Shown here: one piece after another, positions 1 through 9,921 of the stretch
Position numbering within the stretch: position 1 is the first letter of the stretch
Layout of the letters: each line of letters begins with the position of its first letter
Origin: Pseudomonadota bacterium
Lineage (GTDB): Bacteria; CALINM01
Assembly (NCBI GenBank): GCA_026415985.1
Contig: JAOAGA010000016.1
Location: 1 to 22,036, forward strand
Length of the DNA stretch: 22,036 nucleotides
Reading direction: 5' to 3'
Notes under the pieces: model-generated
Database searches by the model: none
What the model was told of the DNA's origin: nothing
Seen by the model: only the letters and a program-made list of their open reading frames with translations
Program-made: the position numbers and the translations under genes

Positions 1-82
1 GTCAAACTCTTCATATAAAATTACCTCTTCTCCTCTTTTATCTTTTAACTGGTTAATATGTCTATACCTATTTGGGATTTTA

Positions 83-1039
83 TTGTTATTTGAAATTGCA
101 GTTTTTATATCTATATGTTATCCTTATCTACTAATGTCTTTTTGGGTTTTTTATTTTTTCAGGTACTTTCTGGAATGCAGACTTTTAGGGAAAAGAAAGC
201 CTATTTTAGGAGGTTTTAAGATAACTCATAAGTGTAATCTCAGATGTTACCATTGCCCCTTTTGGGAGAAAGAGACTGGTGAACTTGATTTTAATAAAGC
301 AAAAGAAGTTCTGGACAAGATGTATAAATTAGGTGTAAGAATTGTTATTTTTGAAGGCGGTGAGCCCCTTCTGTGGAAAGATGGTGATAAAAATCTTATA
401 GACTTGATAAATTATGCAAAAAAAACTTTTTTCAGTATTGGCGTAACGACAAACGGAACTTTACCATTAAAGGATATACCTTCCGATGTTCTTTGGGTTA
501 GCTTTGATGGTATGAGAGAGACCTATAAAAAGATACGGGGAGATGTTTTTGATAAGGTGATCAGAAATATCAAAGAATCAAACCACAAAAACTTATATGC
601 AAATGTAACCATAAACAAACTGAATGAAGGGGAGATTGAAGAGATAGTTAAGTTTTTGTCTGAACTTGTAAAAGGGATTACCATTCAGTTTCATTATCCC
701 TATGGTGCAGAAGAAGACCGGGAGCTTTTTATTCCCCTTAAAGAAAGGGTTAATATATTAGACAGGCTAATAAGATTAAAAAAAGATGGCTATCCGGTAA
801 TGGATACAGTGAGGACTTTAAATGCTATGAAAACCAACAGCTGGAAGTGCCATGACTGGATGATAGCGAATGCCAATCCCGATGGAACTATTACCGAAGG
901 ATGCTATATTAAAAACAGGGGCGAGATAAACTGCAGATATTGTGGTTTTGCTGCACACACGGAGTTAAGTCTTGCCTTTGATTTTTATATACCTGCCATT
1001 AATATGGGAAGAAAAATTTTCAGGTACAGGGTAGTTTGA
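83..1039 (+). CDS. Membrane-anchored radical SAM protein, function unknown
   Basis: This is a radical SAM enzyme. The cluster motif CxxxCxxC is at C51, C55 and C58 (numbered from the TTG at 83), followed by GGEP at about 92-95. The C-terminal part has further cysteines (KCHDW, EGCY, NCRYC) that could hold an auxiliary Fe-S cluster, as in SPASM-like or HpnH-like relatives. Residues 1 to about 30 are strongly hydrophobic and should anchor the protein to the membrane. The start is uncertain: TTG at 83 has no good ribosome site, the first in-frame ATG is at 134, and the frame stays open, still hydrophobic, to position 2. The gene may therefore begin outside the window. It ends 3 bases before lepA. 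The substrate is unknown; a lipid or cell-envelope substrate is only a guess from the membrane segment and the neighbours. Confidence 0.75.
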   Translation: MLFEIAVFISICYPYLLMSFWVFYFFRYFLECRLLGKRKPILGGFKITHKCNLRCYHCPFWEKETGELDFNKAKEVLDKMYKLGVRIVIFEGGEPLLWKDGDKNLIDLINYAKKTFFSIGVTTNGTLPLKDIPSDVLWVSFDGMRETYKKIRGDVFDKVIRNIKESNHKNLYANVTINKLNEGEIEEIVKFLSELVKGITIQFHYPYGAEEDRELFIPLKERVNILDRLIRLKKDGYPVMDTVRTLNAMKTNSWKCHDWMIANANPDGTITEGCYIKNRGEINCRYCGFAAHTELSLAFDFYIPAINMGRKIFRYRVV

Positions 1040-1042
1040 TAA

Positions 1043-2842
1043 ATGGATAAAAATCTCGTAAGGAATTTCTCTATTATAGCCCATATTGACCACGGAAAGT
1101 CTACTCTTGCCGACAGATTGCTTGAGTTTACCGGTGCCCTCACAGAGAGAGAGATGCAGGATCAGTTTTTGGATAAGATGGATTTGGAAAGAGAAAGGGG
1201 AATAACGATAAAAGCTCAGTCGGTAAGATTGAAATATAAAGCAGATGATGGTATTGATTATGTTTTGAATCTTATTGACACTCCGGGCCATGTTGATTTT
1301 AGCTATGAGGTTTCGAGAAGTCTCTCTGCCTGCGAAGGTGCAATACTTGTTGTTGATGCAACTCAGGGAGTTGAAGCTCAGACCCTTGCCAATGTATATT
1401 TAGCCCTGGAGAATAATTTAGAGATTATTCCGGTTATAAATAAGATAGATTTGCCCTCTGCGGAACCGGAAAGGGTAAAGAAAGAGATTGAAGAAATTAT
1501 TGGACTTCCTGCTGAAGATGCGCTTCTTATAAGTGCAAAAGAAGGTATTGGTATTAAAGAACTTCTGGAAGAGATAGTTAAAAAGGTTCCACCACCTTCC
1601 GGATCTGTTGATGCACCGCTTAAGGCCCTTATTTTTGACAGCTGGTACGATTCCTATCAGGGGGTTGTAACATTAATAAGAGTAATAGACGGGACGATTA
1701 AAAAGGGTATGAAGATACTATTTATGGCGGTTAACAAGGTCTTTGAGGTAGAAAAATTAGGTGTTTTCTCTCCTTTTCCTGTGGAGGTGAATGAGCTTTC
1801 AGTGGGAGAAGTTGGTTTTTTAATCACAGGAATGAAAGATATAAAGGATTGCAGGGTAGGAGATACAATTACAGGCACAGAAAGAAAGACCGAAACACCT
1901 TTTCCCGGTTTTAAGATAATGAAGCCTATGGTCTTCTGCGGGCTCTATCCAACGGTCAACGATGATTTTGAAGAGCTCAGAGATGCATTGATGAAACTAA
2001 GTCTTAACGATTCTTCCTTTGTTTATGAGCCTGAGACATCTTTAGCCCTTGGTTTTGGTTTTAGATGTGGCTTTCTGGGGCTTTTACATATGGAGATTAT
2101 TCAGGAAAGGTTAGAAAGGGAGTATCATCTTGATTTAATAACAACCGCTCCTACCGTTAAGTATAAGATTACCCTATCAAACGGCGATATAATCTGGGTT
2201 GATAATCCGAATAAGTTCCCCGAAAGTCAGCATATCGATAAAATAGAAGAGCCCTATATTAAGGCTCATATACATACACCGGAGGCTTACTTAGGGAATA
2301 TTCTTACCCTTTGTCAGGAAAAAAGAGGGATACAGAGAGATATAAAATACATCACAAAGGACAGAATCGTTGTTGAGTACGAATTACCTCTTAATGAGAT
2401 AGTCCTCGATTTTTATGATAGGCTTAAATCTGTGAGCAAAGGATATGCCTCTCTTGATTATGAGTTTCTTGATTATAAGCCATCGGATCTAATAAAGTTA
2501 AATATCCTTGTAAACGGTGAGCCTGTAGATGCCCTTTCTATAATTGTTCACAAAGATAAAGCCTATTACAGGGGGAGAGAACTTGTATCAAAGCTGAGAC
2601 AGCTGATCCCCAAACAACTTTTCGAGGTCGTTATACAGGCAGGGATAGGAAATAAGATAATTGCCAGAGAAAGTATAGCACCACTTAAAAAAAATGTTCT
2701 TGCTAAATGTTATGGCGGAGATATTACAAGAAAAAGAAAGCTTCTGGAAAAACAAAAGGAAGGTAAGAAAAGGATGAAGCAGGTAGGGAATGTTGAGATA
2801 CCTCAATCGGCCTTTCTTGCAATGCTTAAAGTAGAGAGTTAG
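1043..2842 (+). CDS. lepA: Elongation factor 4 (LepA), ribosome-associated GTPase
   Basis: LepA is a translational GTPase that acts on the ribosome in the cytoplasm. The protein has 599 residues, the usual family length. The GTPase motifs are all visible: P-loop AHIDHGKST at about 13-21, DTPGH (G3), NKID (G4) and SAKEG (G5). Elongation-factor domains follow, then the LepA-specific C-terminal domain ending in the basic stretch that includes [17 protein letters not shown]. The start ATG lies 3 bases after the radical SAM gene. lepB follows closely, the classic lepA-lepB arrangement. Confidence 0.98.
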   Translation: MDKNLVRNFSIIAHIDHGKSTLADRLLEFTGALTEREMQDQFLDKMDLERERGITIKAQSVRLKYKADDGIDYVLNLIDTPGHVDFSYEVSRSLSACEGAILVVDATQGVEAQTLANVYLALENNLEIIPVINKIDLPSAEPERVKKEIEEIIGLPAEDALLISAKEGIGIKELLEEIVKKVPPPSGSVDAPLKALIFDSWYDSYQGVVTLIRVIDGTIKKGMKILFMAVNKVFEVEKLGVFSPFPVEVNELSVGEVGFLITGMKDIKDCRVGDTITGTERKTETPFPGFKIMKPMVFCGLYPTVNDDFEELRDALMKLSLNDSSFVYEPETSLALGFGFRCGFLGLLHMEIIQERLEREYHLDLITTAPTVKYKITLSNGDIIWVDNPNKFPESQHIDKIEEPYIKAHIHTPEAYLGNILTLCQEKRGIQRDIKYITKDRIVVEYELPLNEIVLDFYDRLKSVSKGYASLDYEFLDYKPSDLIKLNILVNGEPVDALSIIVHKDKAYYRGRELVSKLRQLIPKQLFEVVIQAGIGNKIIARESIAPLKKNVLAKCYGGDITRKRKLLEKQKEGKKRMKQVGNVEIPQSAFLAMLKVES

Positions 2843-2846
2843 GAGG
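2841..2846 (+). promoter_or_regulatory. Shine-Dalgarno site setting the TTG start of lepB
   Basis: A perfect AGGAGG overlaps the lepA stop codon and lies 5 bases before the TTG at 2852. No ATG is equally well placed, so this site fixes TTG as the lepB start and suggests coupling to lepA translation. Confidence 0.8.
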
Positions 2847-2851
2847 CAGAA

Positions 2852-3520
2852 TTGGAAAATACAACTATTAGTAACGAAAAGTTAGCAATCAAGAAAAAGG
2901 GAAAACTAAAAGAGACCATCGAGTCTATACTTGTTGCCCTCTTTTTTGCCCTTCTTATAAGAGCATTTATAGTTCAGGCCTTTAAGATACCATCAGGGTC
3001 TATGGAGCCAACACTGCTTGTAGGAGATTATCTGCTCGTTACGAAATTTACCTATGGTTATAAATTTCCGTTTATAAATAAGAGGGTCTTTGCCTTTAAT
3101 AAACCAGACAGAGGCGACATAGTGGTCTTTAAATATCCTGTTGATCCCGATAAGGATTTTATCAAGAGGGTTGTTGGTATTGAGGGTGATGAAATATTGA
3201 TAAAGGATAAAAAACTATATGTGAATGGTAAACCCTTCGAGGTTGAGAAGGCGGTTTTCAGGGATCCTGTAACCCTTCCCAAAGAGCTTACTCCAAGAGA
3301 CAACTATGGACCTATCAAGGTGCCAAAGGATAGTCTTTTTGTAATGGGAGACAACAGAGATTCAAGTCTTGACAGCAGGTTCTGGGGTTTTGTTCCAATA
3401 GAAAATTTAAGAGGAAAGGCCTTTATTATATACTGGTCCTTTGATAGTCAAAATGGATACCCCTTTTACAGACTTGATAAAAAGATAAGGTTTTCGAGGA
3501 TAGGTAATCTTATAAAATAG
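2852..3520 (+). CDS. lepB: Signal peptidase I
   Basis: LepB is the inner-membrane serine protease that removes signal peptides from exported proteins. The 222-residue protein has a hydrophobic segment at about 23-41. The catalytic serine is S50 in PSGSMEP and the general-base lysine is K105 in DFIKRVVG. The family box [11 protein letters not shown] lies near the C-terminus. Only one clear transmembrane segment is visible, the short form seen in many bacteria, whereas E. coli LepB has two. Translation starts at a TTG. It precedes lysS by 8 bases. Likely clients in this window include BamA, Skp and the SCPU pilin. Confidence 0.97.
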   Translation: MENTTISNEKLAIKKKGKLKETIESILVALFFALLIRAFIVQAFKIPSGSMEPTLLVGDYLLVTKFTYGYKFPFINKRVFAFNKPDRGDIVVFKYPVDPDKDFIKRVVGIEGDEILIKDKKLYVNGKPFEVEKAVFRDPVTLPKELTPRDNYGPIKVPKDSLFVMGDNRDSSLDSRFWGFVPIENLRGKAFIIYWSFDSQNGYPFYRLDKKIRFSRIGNLIK

Positions 3521-3528
3521 GAGCTAAT

Positions 3529-5022
3529 ATGGAAGAAAACGTGTTATTGCAAGCAAAAAAAGAAAAGCTTAATAAAATAATATCATCAGGTATAAATCCA
3601 TTCCCCAATGATTTCAAGCCTGACTCAAGGTCATCGGAAATATTTGCTCTCTATGGAGATAAGGAACATACCTTCTTTGAAGAGGAGGGAAATGTTTCCC
3701 AGTTCTGTCTTGCGGGCAGGATAATGAGTCTGAGAAATTTCGGTAAATCCTGTTTTGCCCATTTAAAAGACGGAGACGGGAAGATACAGCTCTTCTTCCA
3801 GAAAAGGACTTTAGGGGAAAAATATGAGTTTTTTGCTGACTTGATAGATGTCGGAGATATAATCGGCGTTGTTGGTAAGCCCTTTAAAACAAAGACAGGA
3901 GAGCTGACATTAAACGTAACAGATTTTAAACTACTGACCAAATCTCTCAGACCTTTGCCGGAGAAATGGCATGGTCTTACAGACGTTGAGGCGAGATACA
4001 GACAGAGATATTTAGATCTTATTGTTAACAGTGATGTTTCTGAGACCTTCAGAAAAAGAATCAGGATGATAAAGCTTATCAGAAAGTTTTTTGATGAAAA
4101 GGGGTTTCTTGAGGTAGAGACCCCTATGATGCATCATCTCGTGGGAGGGGCAACCGCAAAGCCCTTTAAGACCCATCATAACGCCCTTGATATGGATTTA
4201 TATTTAAGAATTGCTCCGGAGCTTCATTTAAAAAGACTTGTTGTAGGTGGTTTTGAAAGGGTCTATGAGATTAACAGAAATTTCAGAAATGAGGGTATAT
4301 CAACCAAGCATAATCCTGAGTTTACAATGATTGAGTTTTATCAAGCCTATGCAGATTACAAAGACCTGATGAAATTAACAGAAGAGCTTCTTTCAATGTT
4401 GGCCCTTGAGATATGCGGTGGCTATAAAATTAGTTATATGGATATGGAAATAGACTTCACTCCTCCTTTTAAAGTAATGACTATGGCTTCTGCCCTTAAA
4501 GAGATTGGTGGTGTGGAGATTGAAAATTTTAAAGATATGGAGAGTCTCAAAAACATGGCTAAAAGTCTTGATATACAGTTAAAGGGTTTTGAGGGAGCGG
4601 GGAAGATAATTACAGAGATTTTTGAAAGGACTGTTGAAGATAAGTTAATAAATCCAACATTTATCACCGAGTTTCCCGTAGAGGTGTCGCCTCTTGCGAG
4701 AAGAAACGAGAAAAACCCCGATATCACCGACAGATTTGAGCTTTATATAGCGGGAAGAGAGATTGCAAACGCCTTTTCCGAACTTAATGATCCCATTGAT
4801 CAGAAAGAAAGATTTCTGAAACAAATGGAAGATAAGGAAAAGGGTGATGAAGAGGCGGGTGATATTGACTACGATTATATCAGAGCCCTCGAATATGGTC
4901 TTCCTCCAACGGCAGGAGAAGGCATAGGCATTGACAGACTGGCAATGATATTTACTAACAGTCCGTCAATAAGAGATGTTATACTTTTTCCACTTCTTAA
5001 ACCAAGAAACGAGGGCTATTGA
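3529..5022 (+). CDS. lysS: Lysyl-tRNA synthetase, class II
   Basis: This enzyme charges tRNA-Lys with lysine in the cytoplasm. The 497-residue length is typical of bacterial LysS. An N-terminal OB-fold anticodon-binding domain (about 60-150) contains the [11 protein letters not shown] stretch. The class II catalytic domain has motif 2 ([13 protein letters not shown], then [17 protein letters not shown]) and motif 3 ([11 protein letters not shown]) near the C-terminus. A strong AGGAG overlapping the lepB stop precedes the ATG. The stop shares its last base with the ATG of the lolC-like gene (TGATG). In many bacteria of this kind lysS sits directly before the lolCD genes, as here. Confidence 0.98.
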   Translation: MEENVLLQAKKEKLNKIISSGINPFPNDFKPDSRSSEIFALYGDKEHTFFEEEGNVSQFCLAGRIMSLRNFGKSCFAHLKDGDGKIQLFFQKRTLGEKYEFFADLIDVGDIIGVVGKPFKTKTGELTLNVTDFKLLTKSLRPLPEKWHGLTDVEARYRQRYLDLIVNSDVSETFRKRIRMIKLIRKFFDEKGFLEVETPMMHHLVGGATAKPFKTHHNALDMDLYLRIAPELHLKRLVVGGFERVYEINRNFRNEGISTKHNPEFTMIEFYQAYADYKDLMKLTEELLSMLALEICGGYKISYMDMEIDFTPPFKVMTMASALKEIGGVEIENFKDMESLKNMAKSLDIQLKGFEGAGKIITEIFERTVEDKLINPTFITEFPVEVSPLARRNEKNPDITDRFELYIAGREIANAFSELNDPIDQKERFLKQMEDKEKGDEEAGDIDYDYIRALEYGLPPTAGEGIGIDRLAMIFTNSPSIRDVILFPLLKPRNEGY

Positions 5023-6275
5023 TGAAAATTCCCTTTGAGCTGTATGTTGCCTTTAGATATCTGAAGGCTAAAAGAAAGCAGACTTTTATCTCATTTATCA
5101 CACTGATCTCCATCCTTGGAGTTATTTTAGGGGTCATGGCTCTTATAGTAGTTCTTTCCGTGATGTCCGGTTTTCAGAAATCTCTCAGGGAAAAGATACT
5201 TGGTGCCAACGCCCATATTATTGTCCTTAATTACGAAGGACCTTTTAACAACTATGATGATGTAATGAAAAAGATTAAAGAGGTTAAAGGAGTAGAAGAA
5301 TCTGCACCGTTTATTATATCTCAGGTGATGTTATCAAGTGGTGAAAGAAGCACAGGTGTGGTTTTAAAAGGGATAGATCCGATCTTACAGGCTAAGGTTA
5401 CAAATCTCGAGAAAAGTATCAAAAAGGGTTCTCTCTCAGATTTAAAAAAGAAAAGAGATTTGCCTCAGATAGTTATCGGCAGAGAACTTTCCAGGAATTT
5501 AGGTGCCTTAATGGGGGATAAGATAAACTTAATAATTCCTATGGGAGATATTACTCCTATGGGTGTAATACCTAAGGTTATTGAGTTTGAGATATGCGGG
5601 ATAGTTGAGACGGGCATGTTTGATTACGATTCAACAATGGCTTATATAAGCCTTGAAACTGCTCAGAAAATATTTAAATTGGATAAAAAAATAACTGGTA
5701 TAGAAGTAAAGGTTGCTGATATCTTTAAATCTGACCTTATTGCTCAGGAGATTCAGGGAAGACTTAGTTTGCCCTTCAAGACAAGGGACTGGAAGGAGAT
5801 GAACAAAAATCTCTTTTCCGCACTCAGACTTGAGAAGACTGCCCTTTTTATAATACTTTTGCTGATAATACTTGTCGCAGCCTTTAATATCATTACCACA
5901 CTTATTATGCTTGTTATGGAAAAAAATAAGGATATTGCCATATTAAAATCTATGGGTGCCACAAGTAAGAGTATAGGCAAGATTTTCAGATTACAGGGGG
6001 TTATAATCGGAACTGTTGGTACAGGTGTCGGAGCAGTATTAGGAGTTTTAATATCACTTAACCTGCATCCGATAGTTGTTTTCTTGGAGAAGGTTTTTAA
6101 AATAGAGCTTTTAGCAAGAGATGTATATATGATGGATAGGTTTCCTTCAAGTATTGAGCCTTTAGATGTTATTCTTATATGCCTCTTTTCATTCCTGATA
6201 TGTTATTTTGCCACACTCTATCCTGCAAAGAAGGCATCTTCCATGGATCCTGCGGAGATTCTCAGGTATGAGTAA
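5022..6275 (+). CDS. lolC: LolC/LolE-family lipoprotein-releasing permease
   Basis: This is the membrane subunit of the ABC system that releases outer-membrane lipoproteins from the inner membrane to LolA. The 417-residue protein has the MacB/LolCE layout: one N-terminal transmembrane segment (about 22-48), a large periplasmic domain (about 50-260), then three C-terminal segments (FtsX domain). The opening ELYVAFRYLKAKRKQTF and the end YPAKKASSMDPAEILRYE are typical of the family. I chose ATG at 5022 over TTG at 5019 because GAGGG at 5011-5015 spaces well and the ATG overlaps the lysS stop. Only one permease gene is present, so it may work as a homodimer; it could equally be called lolE. Confidence 0.93.
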   Translation: MKIPFELYVAFRYLKAKRKQTFISFITLISILGVILGVMALIVVLSVMSGFQKSLREKILGANAHIIVLNYEGPFNNYDDVMKKIKEVKGVEESAPFIISQVMLSSGERSTGVVLKGIDPILQAKVTNLEKSIKKGSLSDLKKKRDLPQIVIGRELSRNLGALMGDKINLIIPMGDITPMGVIPKVIEFEICGIVETGMFDYDSTMAYISLETAQKIFKLDKKITGIEVKVADIFKSDLIAQEIQGRLSLPFKTRDWKEMNKNLFSALRLEKTALFIILLLIILVAAFNIITTLIMLVMEKNKDIAILKSMGATSKSIGKIFRLQGVIIGTVGTGVGAVLGVLISLNLHPIVVFLEKVFKIELLARDVYMMDRFPSSIEPLDVILICLFSFLICYFATLYPAKKASSMDPAEILRYE

Positions 6276-6375
6276 GTTTTTTGCAATAAGTAAAAGATTT
6301 GAGATTGGTAAAAATTAACAGATAAGACTTAGGAGATATAAGCATAGACAAAAATTTTTTATACAGGTTGGTATT

Positions 6376-7059
6376 GTGGAAGATATAGTTTTAGAAACGA
6401 TGGGGTTAAAGAAAGATTTTATTTCACCTTCCGGTGATACAATTAATGTTTTAAAAGGCATTGATTTTACAGTTAAAAAAGGTGATACAATATCTGTTGT
6501 CGGTGCTTCCGGCTCCGGAAAAACCACCTTTTTACATATAATTGGTTTACTTGACAAACCAAGTGAAGGCATTATTAAATATTTCGGCAAAACTCTTGAG
6601 GGCACGAAAGACATTGAGATTGCAGATTTCAGAAATAAAAATATAGGTTTTATTTTTCAGATGCATTATCTCTTGCCGGAGTTTAACGCCCTTGAGAATG
6701 CAATGATGCCTCTTATAATTAGAGGGGCTGAGTTTAAAGACGCAGAGGAGAAGGCAAAGGATTTGTTTGACAAGGTTAATCTGAGTCACAGGCTCTATCA
6801 CAAACCGGGCCAGCTATCCGGTGGTGAACAGCAAAAGGTATCTTTGATCCGGGCTTTTATAGGGGAACCTAAGATTATATTGGCAGACGAACCAACAGGA
6901 AACCTGGACAAAAAAAATGCTAACCTTATAGCGGAGCTTTTTTTAAAGCTTAATGATATGACAAAAACTTCTATAGTTATGGTTACCCATAATGAGGAAC
7001 TTGCAAAAATGATGAGCAGAATATGTAAACTTGATGACGGAGTGTTACTAAATATATGA
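6376..7059 (+). CDS. lolD: Lipoprotein-releasing ABC transporter ATPase LolD
   Basis: LolD is the ATPase that powers the LolC/E permease at the cytoplasmic face of the inner membrane. The 227-residue protein has Walker A GASGSGKTT at about 43-51, signature LSGGEQQ from about 147, and Walker B ILADEPTGNLD with D171/E172. Assignment to LolD within the MacB/FtsE-like group rests on the adjacent lolC gene. The start is GTG at 6376; no ATG or TTG occurs in frame back to the stop at 6316. The ribosome site before it is weak. A 100-base gap separates it from lolC, and its end overlaps bamA as ATGA. Confidence 0.93.
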   Translation: MEDIVLETMGLKKDFISPSGDTINVLKGIDFTVKKGDTISVVGASGSGKTTFLHIIGLLDKPSEGIIKYFGKTLEGTKDIEIADFRNKNIGFIFQMHYLLPEFNALENAMMPLIIRGAEFKDAEEKAKDLFDKVNLSHRLYHKPGQLSGGEQQKVSLIRAFIGEPKIILADEPTGNLDKKNANLIAELFLKLNDMTKTSIVMVTHNEELAKMMSRICKLDDGVLLNI

Positions 7060-9323
7060 AAAAAATATTATTTATTTTGCTATTTTTTTACTTAATTAGT
7101 TATTCCATTGCAGAGGACAGAATTATAAAGGGAATTATTATAGAAGGGAACAAGATTATTCAGACTCAGGCAATACTTAACAAGATCTCTTCAAAGGCAG
7201 GCGAGCCCTTGGATTATGAAAAGATCTCTATGGACATTAAAAAGATCTATAATATGGGTTTTTTTTATGATGTTAGTGCAGAAGAAACAGAAAGGGATGG
7301 CAATCTTTATCTGAAATTCAATCTGAGAGAGAAGACCTATATAAAGGAGATTGTTTTTAAAGGAACTGATAATATTTCTGAAGATGATTTAAGAACTCAG
7401 ATGACCACAAAAAGATATAGTTTTTACGATGAAAGGAAGGTTTTTTCAGATATTGAAAAGCTAAAAAAGCTTTATATGGATAAGGGTTATTATTTTGCCA
7501 AAATAACCCACAGAATTGAGCCTATGAAAGACAGACCACAGGACTATCAGCTTGTCCTTAATATTGAAGAGGGGGAAAAAATCAAGATTGAGGAGATTAA
7601 GATAAACGGTGTTACCTATTTCTCTCCTAAGAGAATTAAAAAGGAGATGGAGACAAAGGAAAAGTGGTTTCTTTCCTGGTTGACCGGCAGTGGTATTTAT
7701 AAAGCAGATGAGCTCAAAGATGATTTCGAAAGAATAAAGGAGTTTTATGGTAATGAAGGCTTTATATCCGCTAAGATATTAGGACATAAGGTTTATCTGA
7801 ATGAGAAAAAAAATGGCCTGATTGTAGAGATAGATATTAATGAGGGTAAAAGATTTTTTCTTGAGGATGTAAAAATTGAAGGCGATGCTAAGCCCTATGA
7901 ACAGGAGATAATACCAAAACTTAAGCAGAAAAAGGGTGATGTTTTTAAAAGGGTTAACATAAGGGATGATATTACTTACATCGGTGATTTTATGGGAGAC
8001 AAAGGATATGCCTATGCAAATGTTGACCCACAGTTAGATGTGAATGAAGAAAACGCAAAAATTAATCTCACCTACAATGTATCTAAAGGCAGTCTTGTTT
8101 ATATAAACAGGATTGTCATAGAAGGTAACACAAAGACAAGAGACTATGTAATCAGAAGGGAGATAAATTTAGATGAAGGAGATCTGTATAGTTCTTCCAA
8201 GTTAAAAAAATCAAGAAGCAAAGTAAACAGACTGGGATTCTTTGAAGAGGTAAATTTTGTCCCCAACAGGGTTGATTATCTGAAATCAGAAAGCAAAGAT
8301 GAAGATTTTATGGATCTTCTTGTAAGGGTAAAGGAAAGACCTACAGGCTATCTGACCTTTGGATTAGGATATAGCTCCGTTGACCAGTTTATGGGTTCTA
8401 TTCAGATCTCACAAAACAATCTTTTCGGAAGGGGTCAGCGTCTTTCAGCAACTGCTCAGGCAAGCTCTAAATCGCAGAGTTATGATATAAGTTTTTTTGA
8501 ACCATATCTTTTAGGCTCAAGATGGTCCGGAGGCTTCAATCTTTTTAAAATTAAAAGGGAATATACGGACTATACAAAGGATAGCAGAGGCTTTGGACTA
8601 AAAAGTGGTTACAGACTTAGCGAAGACTGGGGCACAAGCGTTGGCTATAGATATGAACAGGCAACAGTATCTGATGTAAGTGTTTATGCCTCACAGATAA
8701 TAAAAGATCAGGTCGGGACAACCATTACAAGCAGTGTCTATGGCTCTGTAAACTATGATACAAGAAACGATGCCTTCTATCCTACAGATGGTGCAACCTT
8801 TTCTTACTCCCTTGAATTTGCGGGCGGGGCCCTTGGCGGTGATAATAAATATATAAAATCATCGGTAGATACTGCAAAATATTTTTTGTTACCGTGGGAA
8901 CATACCGTATCGGTTCATGGTCAGTACGGAACAGTCTGGGCCTATGGTGGTAAAAAGATACCAATCTATGAGAAGTTTTTCTTGGGAGGAATGTATAGCT
9001 TAAGGGGATTTATCACAAGAAGTATTGGTCCAAAAGATCCGGTTACAGGAGATGTCTTGGGCGGTACGAAGATGATCTTGGGTAATTTAGAGTATATTTT
9101 CCCTTTAATAAAAGAAGCGGGGGTCAGGGCAGTTTTATTTTTTGATATAGGTAACTCCTTTGACAACAATATCTTTCCAAGAGAGTATAAATATAGTGCA
9201 GGTGCGGGCATAAGATGGTACTCACCTATGGGGCCTTTAAGACTGGAGTGGGGTAAGAACCTGAATCCAAAGGATGGGGAAGTGAACGGCAAATGGGAAT
9301 TTTCCATAGGTACCGTATTCTGA
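7056..9323 (+). CDS. bamA: Outer-membrane protein assembly factor BamA
   Basis: BamA is the core of the machinery that folds and inserts beta-barrel proteins into the outer membrane. The 755-residue precursor has a signal peptide at about 1-19 (cleavage probably after SIA). An array of POTRA repeats follows to about residue 430, and a 16-strand barrel runs to the C-terminus. The conserved barrel-lumen motif appears as LRGF at 649-652. The sequence ends in an aromatic residue after WEFSIGTVF, as expected for a barrel-closing strand. Translation overlaps lolD by ATGA. Skp follows after an 85-base gap, a widespread pairing. Confidence 0.97.
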   Translation: MKKILFILLFFYLISYSIAEDRIIKGIIIEGNKIIQTQAILNKISSKAGEPLDYEKISMDIKKIYNMGFFYDVSAEETERDGNLYLKFNLREKTYIKEIVFKGTDNISEDDLRTQMTTKRYSFYDERKVFSDIEKLKKLYMDKGYYFAKITHRIEPMKDRPQDYQLVLNIEEGEKIKIEEIKINGVTYFSPKRIKKEMETKEKWFLSWLTGSGIYKADELKDDFERIKEFYGNEGFISAKILGHKVYLNEKKNGLIVEIDINEGKRFFLEDVKIEGDAKPYEQEIIPKLKQKKGDVFKRVNIRDDITYIGDFMGDKGYAYANVDPQLDVNEENAKINLTYNVSKGSLVYINRIVIEGNTKTRDYVIRREINLDEGDLYSSSKLKKSRSKVNRLGFFEEVNFVPNRVDYLKSESKDEDFMDLLVRVKERPTGYLTFGLGYSSVDQFMGSIQISQNNLFGRGQRLSATAQASSKSQSYDISFFEPYLLGSRWSGGFNLFKIKREYTDYTKDSRGFGLKSGYRLSEDWGTSVGYRYEQATVSDVSVYASQIIKDQVGTTITSSVYGSVNYDTRNDAFYPTDGATFSYSLEFAGGALGGDNKYIKSSVDTAKYFLLPWEHTVSVHGQYGTVWAYGGKKIPIYEKFFLGGMYSLRGFITRSIGPKDPVTGDVLGGTKMILGNLEYIFPLIKEAGVRAVLFFDIGNSFDNNIFPREYKYSAGAGIRWYSPMGPLRLEWGKNLNPKDGEVNGKWEFSIGTVF

Positions 9324-9329
9324 TATAAT
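9301..9329 (+). promoter_or_regulatory. Candidate promoter for skp-lpxD
   Basis: An extended -10 element, TGATATAAT, lies at 9321-9329, with TTTCCA (4 of 6 matches to TTGACA) 17 bases upstream. The -10 overlaps the bamA stop codon. The predicted start of transcription is near 9336, giving a leader of about 70 bases before skp. A second, weaker pair is TTGAAA (9334-9339) with TATTAG (9357-9362). An internal promoter here would let skp and the lipid A genes be expressed apart from lepA-bamA. Confidence 0.4.
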
Positions 9330-9408
9330 CATTTTGAAAGAAAAGTGGTAAAGAATTATTAGTCATTAGTTGGTGGTTAATTAGAAAAATAATCAGGAGG
9401 TAATAGAT

Positions 9409-9921
9409 ATGAAAAGGGTTGTTTTTTTTCTGATTTTTTCTTTGATTTATTCAGTGGGTTATGGAGAGACAATTAAGATTGGTGTTGTTGATATGCAGAG
9501 GGCTTTAAACGAGTCAAAGGAAGGAGTTGAAGCAAAAAAAGAGATGGCAAAGAAGGCGGAAGATTATAAAAAGGACTTACAAAAACTTCAGGATGAGCTC
9601 GATAAGATGAAGTCTGAGATGGAGAAACAGGGTGCCTTCTTGAGTGAAGAGGCAAGACAGGAAAAAGAAAGACTTTTTCAGAGAAAACTCAAGGAGTTTC
9701 AGACTCAGTATAAAGAAGCACAGGAGGAACTTCAGCAAAGAGATGCGGAGTATACAAAAAAGATTGTTCAGAAGTTAGAAAAGATACTTAAAGATATAGG
9801 ATCGGAAGAAAAATTTACTGTAATACTTGAGAAATCGGCAAGTGGAATTTTTTATTTTGATAAATCCATTGACATAACCGATAAACTACTTAAAAGGGCA
9901 GAAGGGGCAGACAGGAAATGA
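9409..9921 (+). CDS. skp: Skp/OmpH-family periplasmic chaperone
   Basis: Skp-type proteins hold unfolded outer-membrane proteins in the periplasm and pass them to BamA. The 170-residue precursor starts with a signal peptide (about 1-19). The mature start is [18 protein letters not shown], characteristic of the family. A long charged helical region (about 45-130, rich in K, E and Q) would form the coiled-coil tentacles. A perfect AGGAGG at 9395-9400 sits 8 bases before the ATG. The end overlaps lpxD as ATGA. Confidence 0.93.
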   Translation: MKRVVFFLIFSLIYSVGYGETIKIGVVDMQRALNESKEGVEAKKEMAKKAEDYKKDLQKLQDELDKMKSEMEKQGAFLSEEARQEKERLFQRKLKEFQTQYKEAQEELQQRDAEYTKKIVQKLEKILKDIGSEEKFTVILEKSASGIFYFDKSIDITDKLLKRAEGADRK

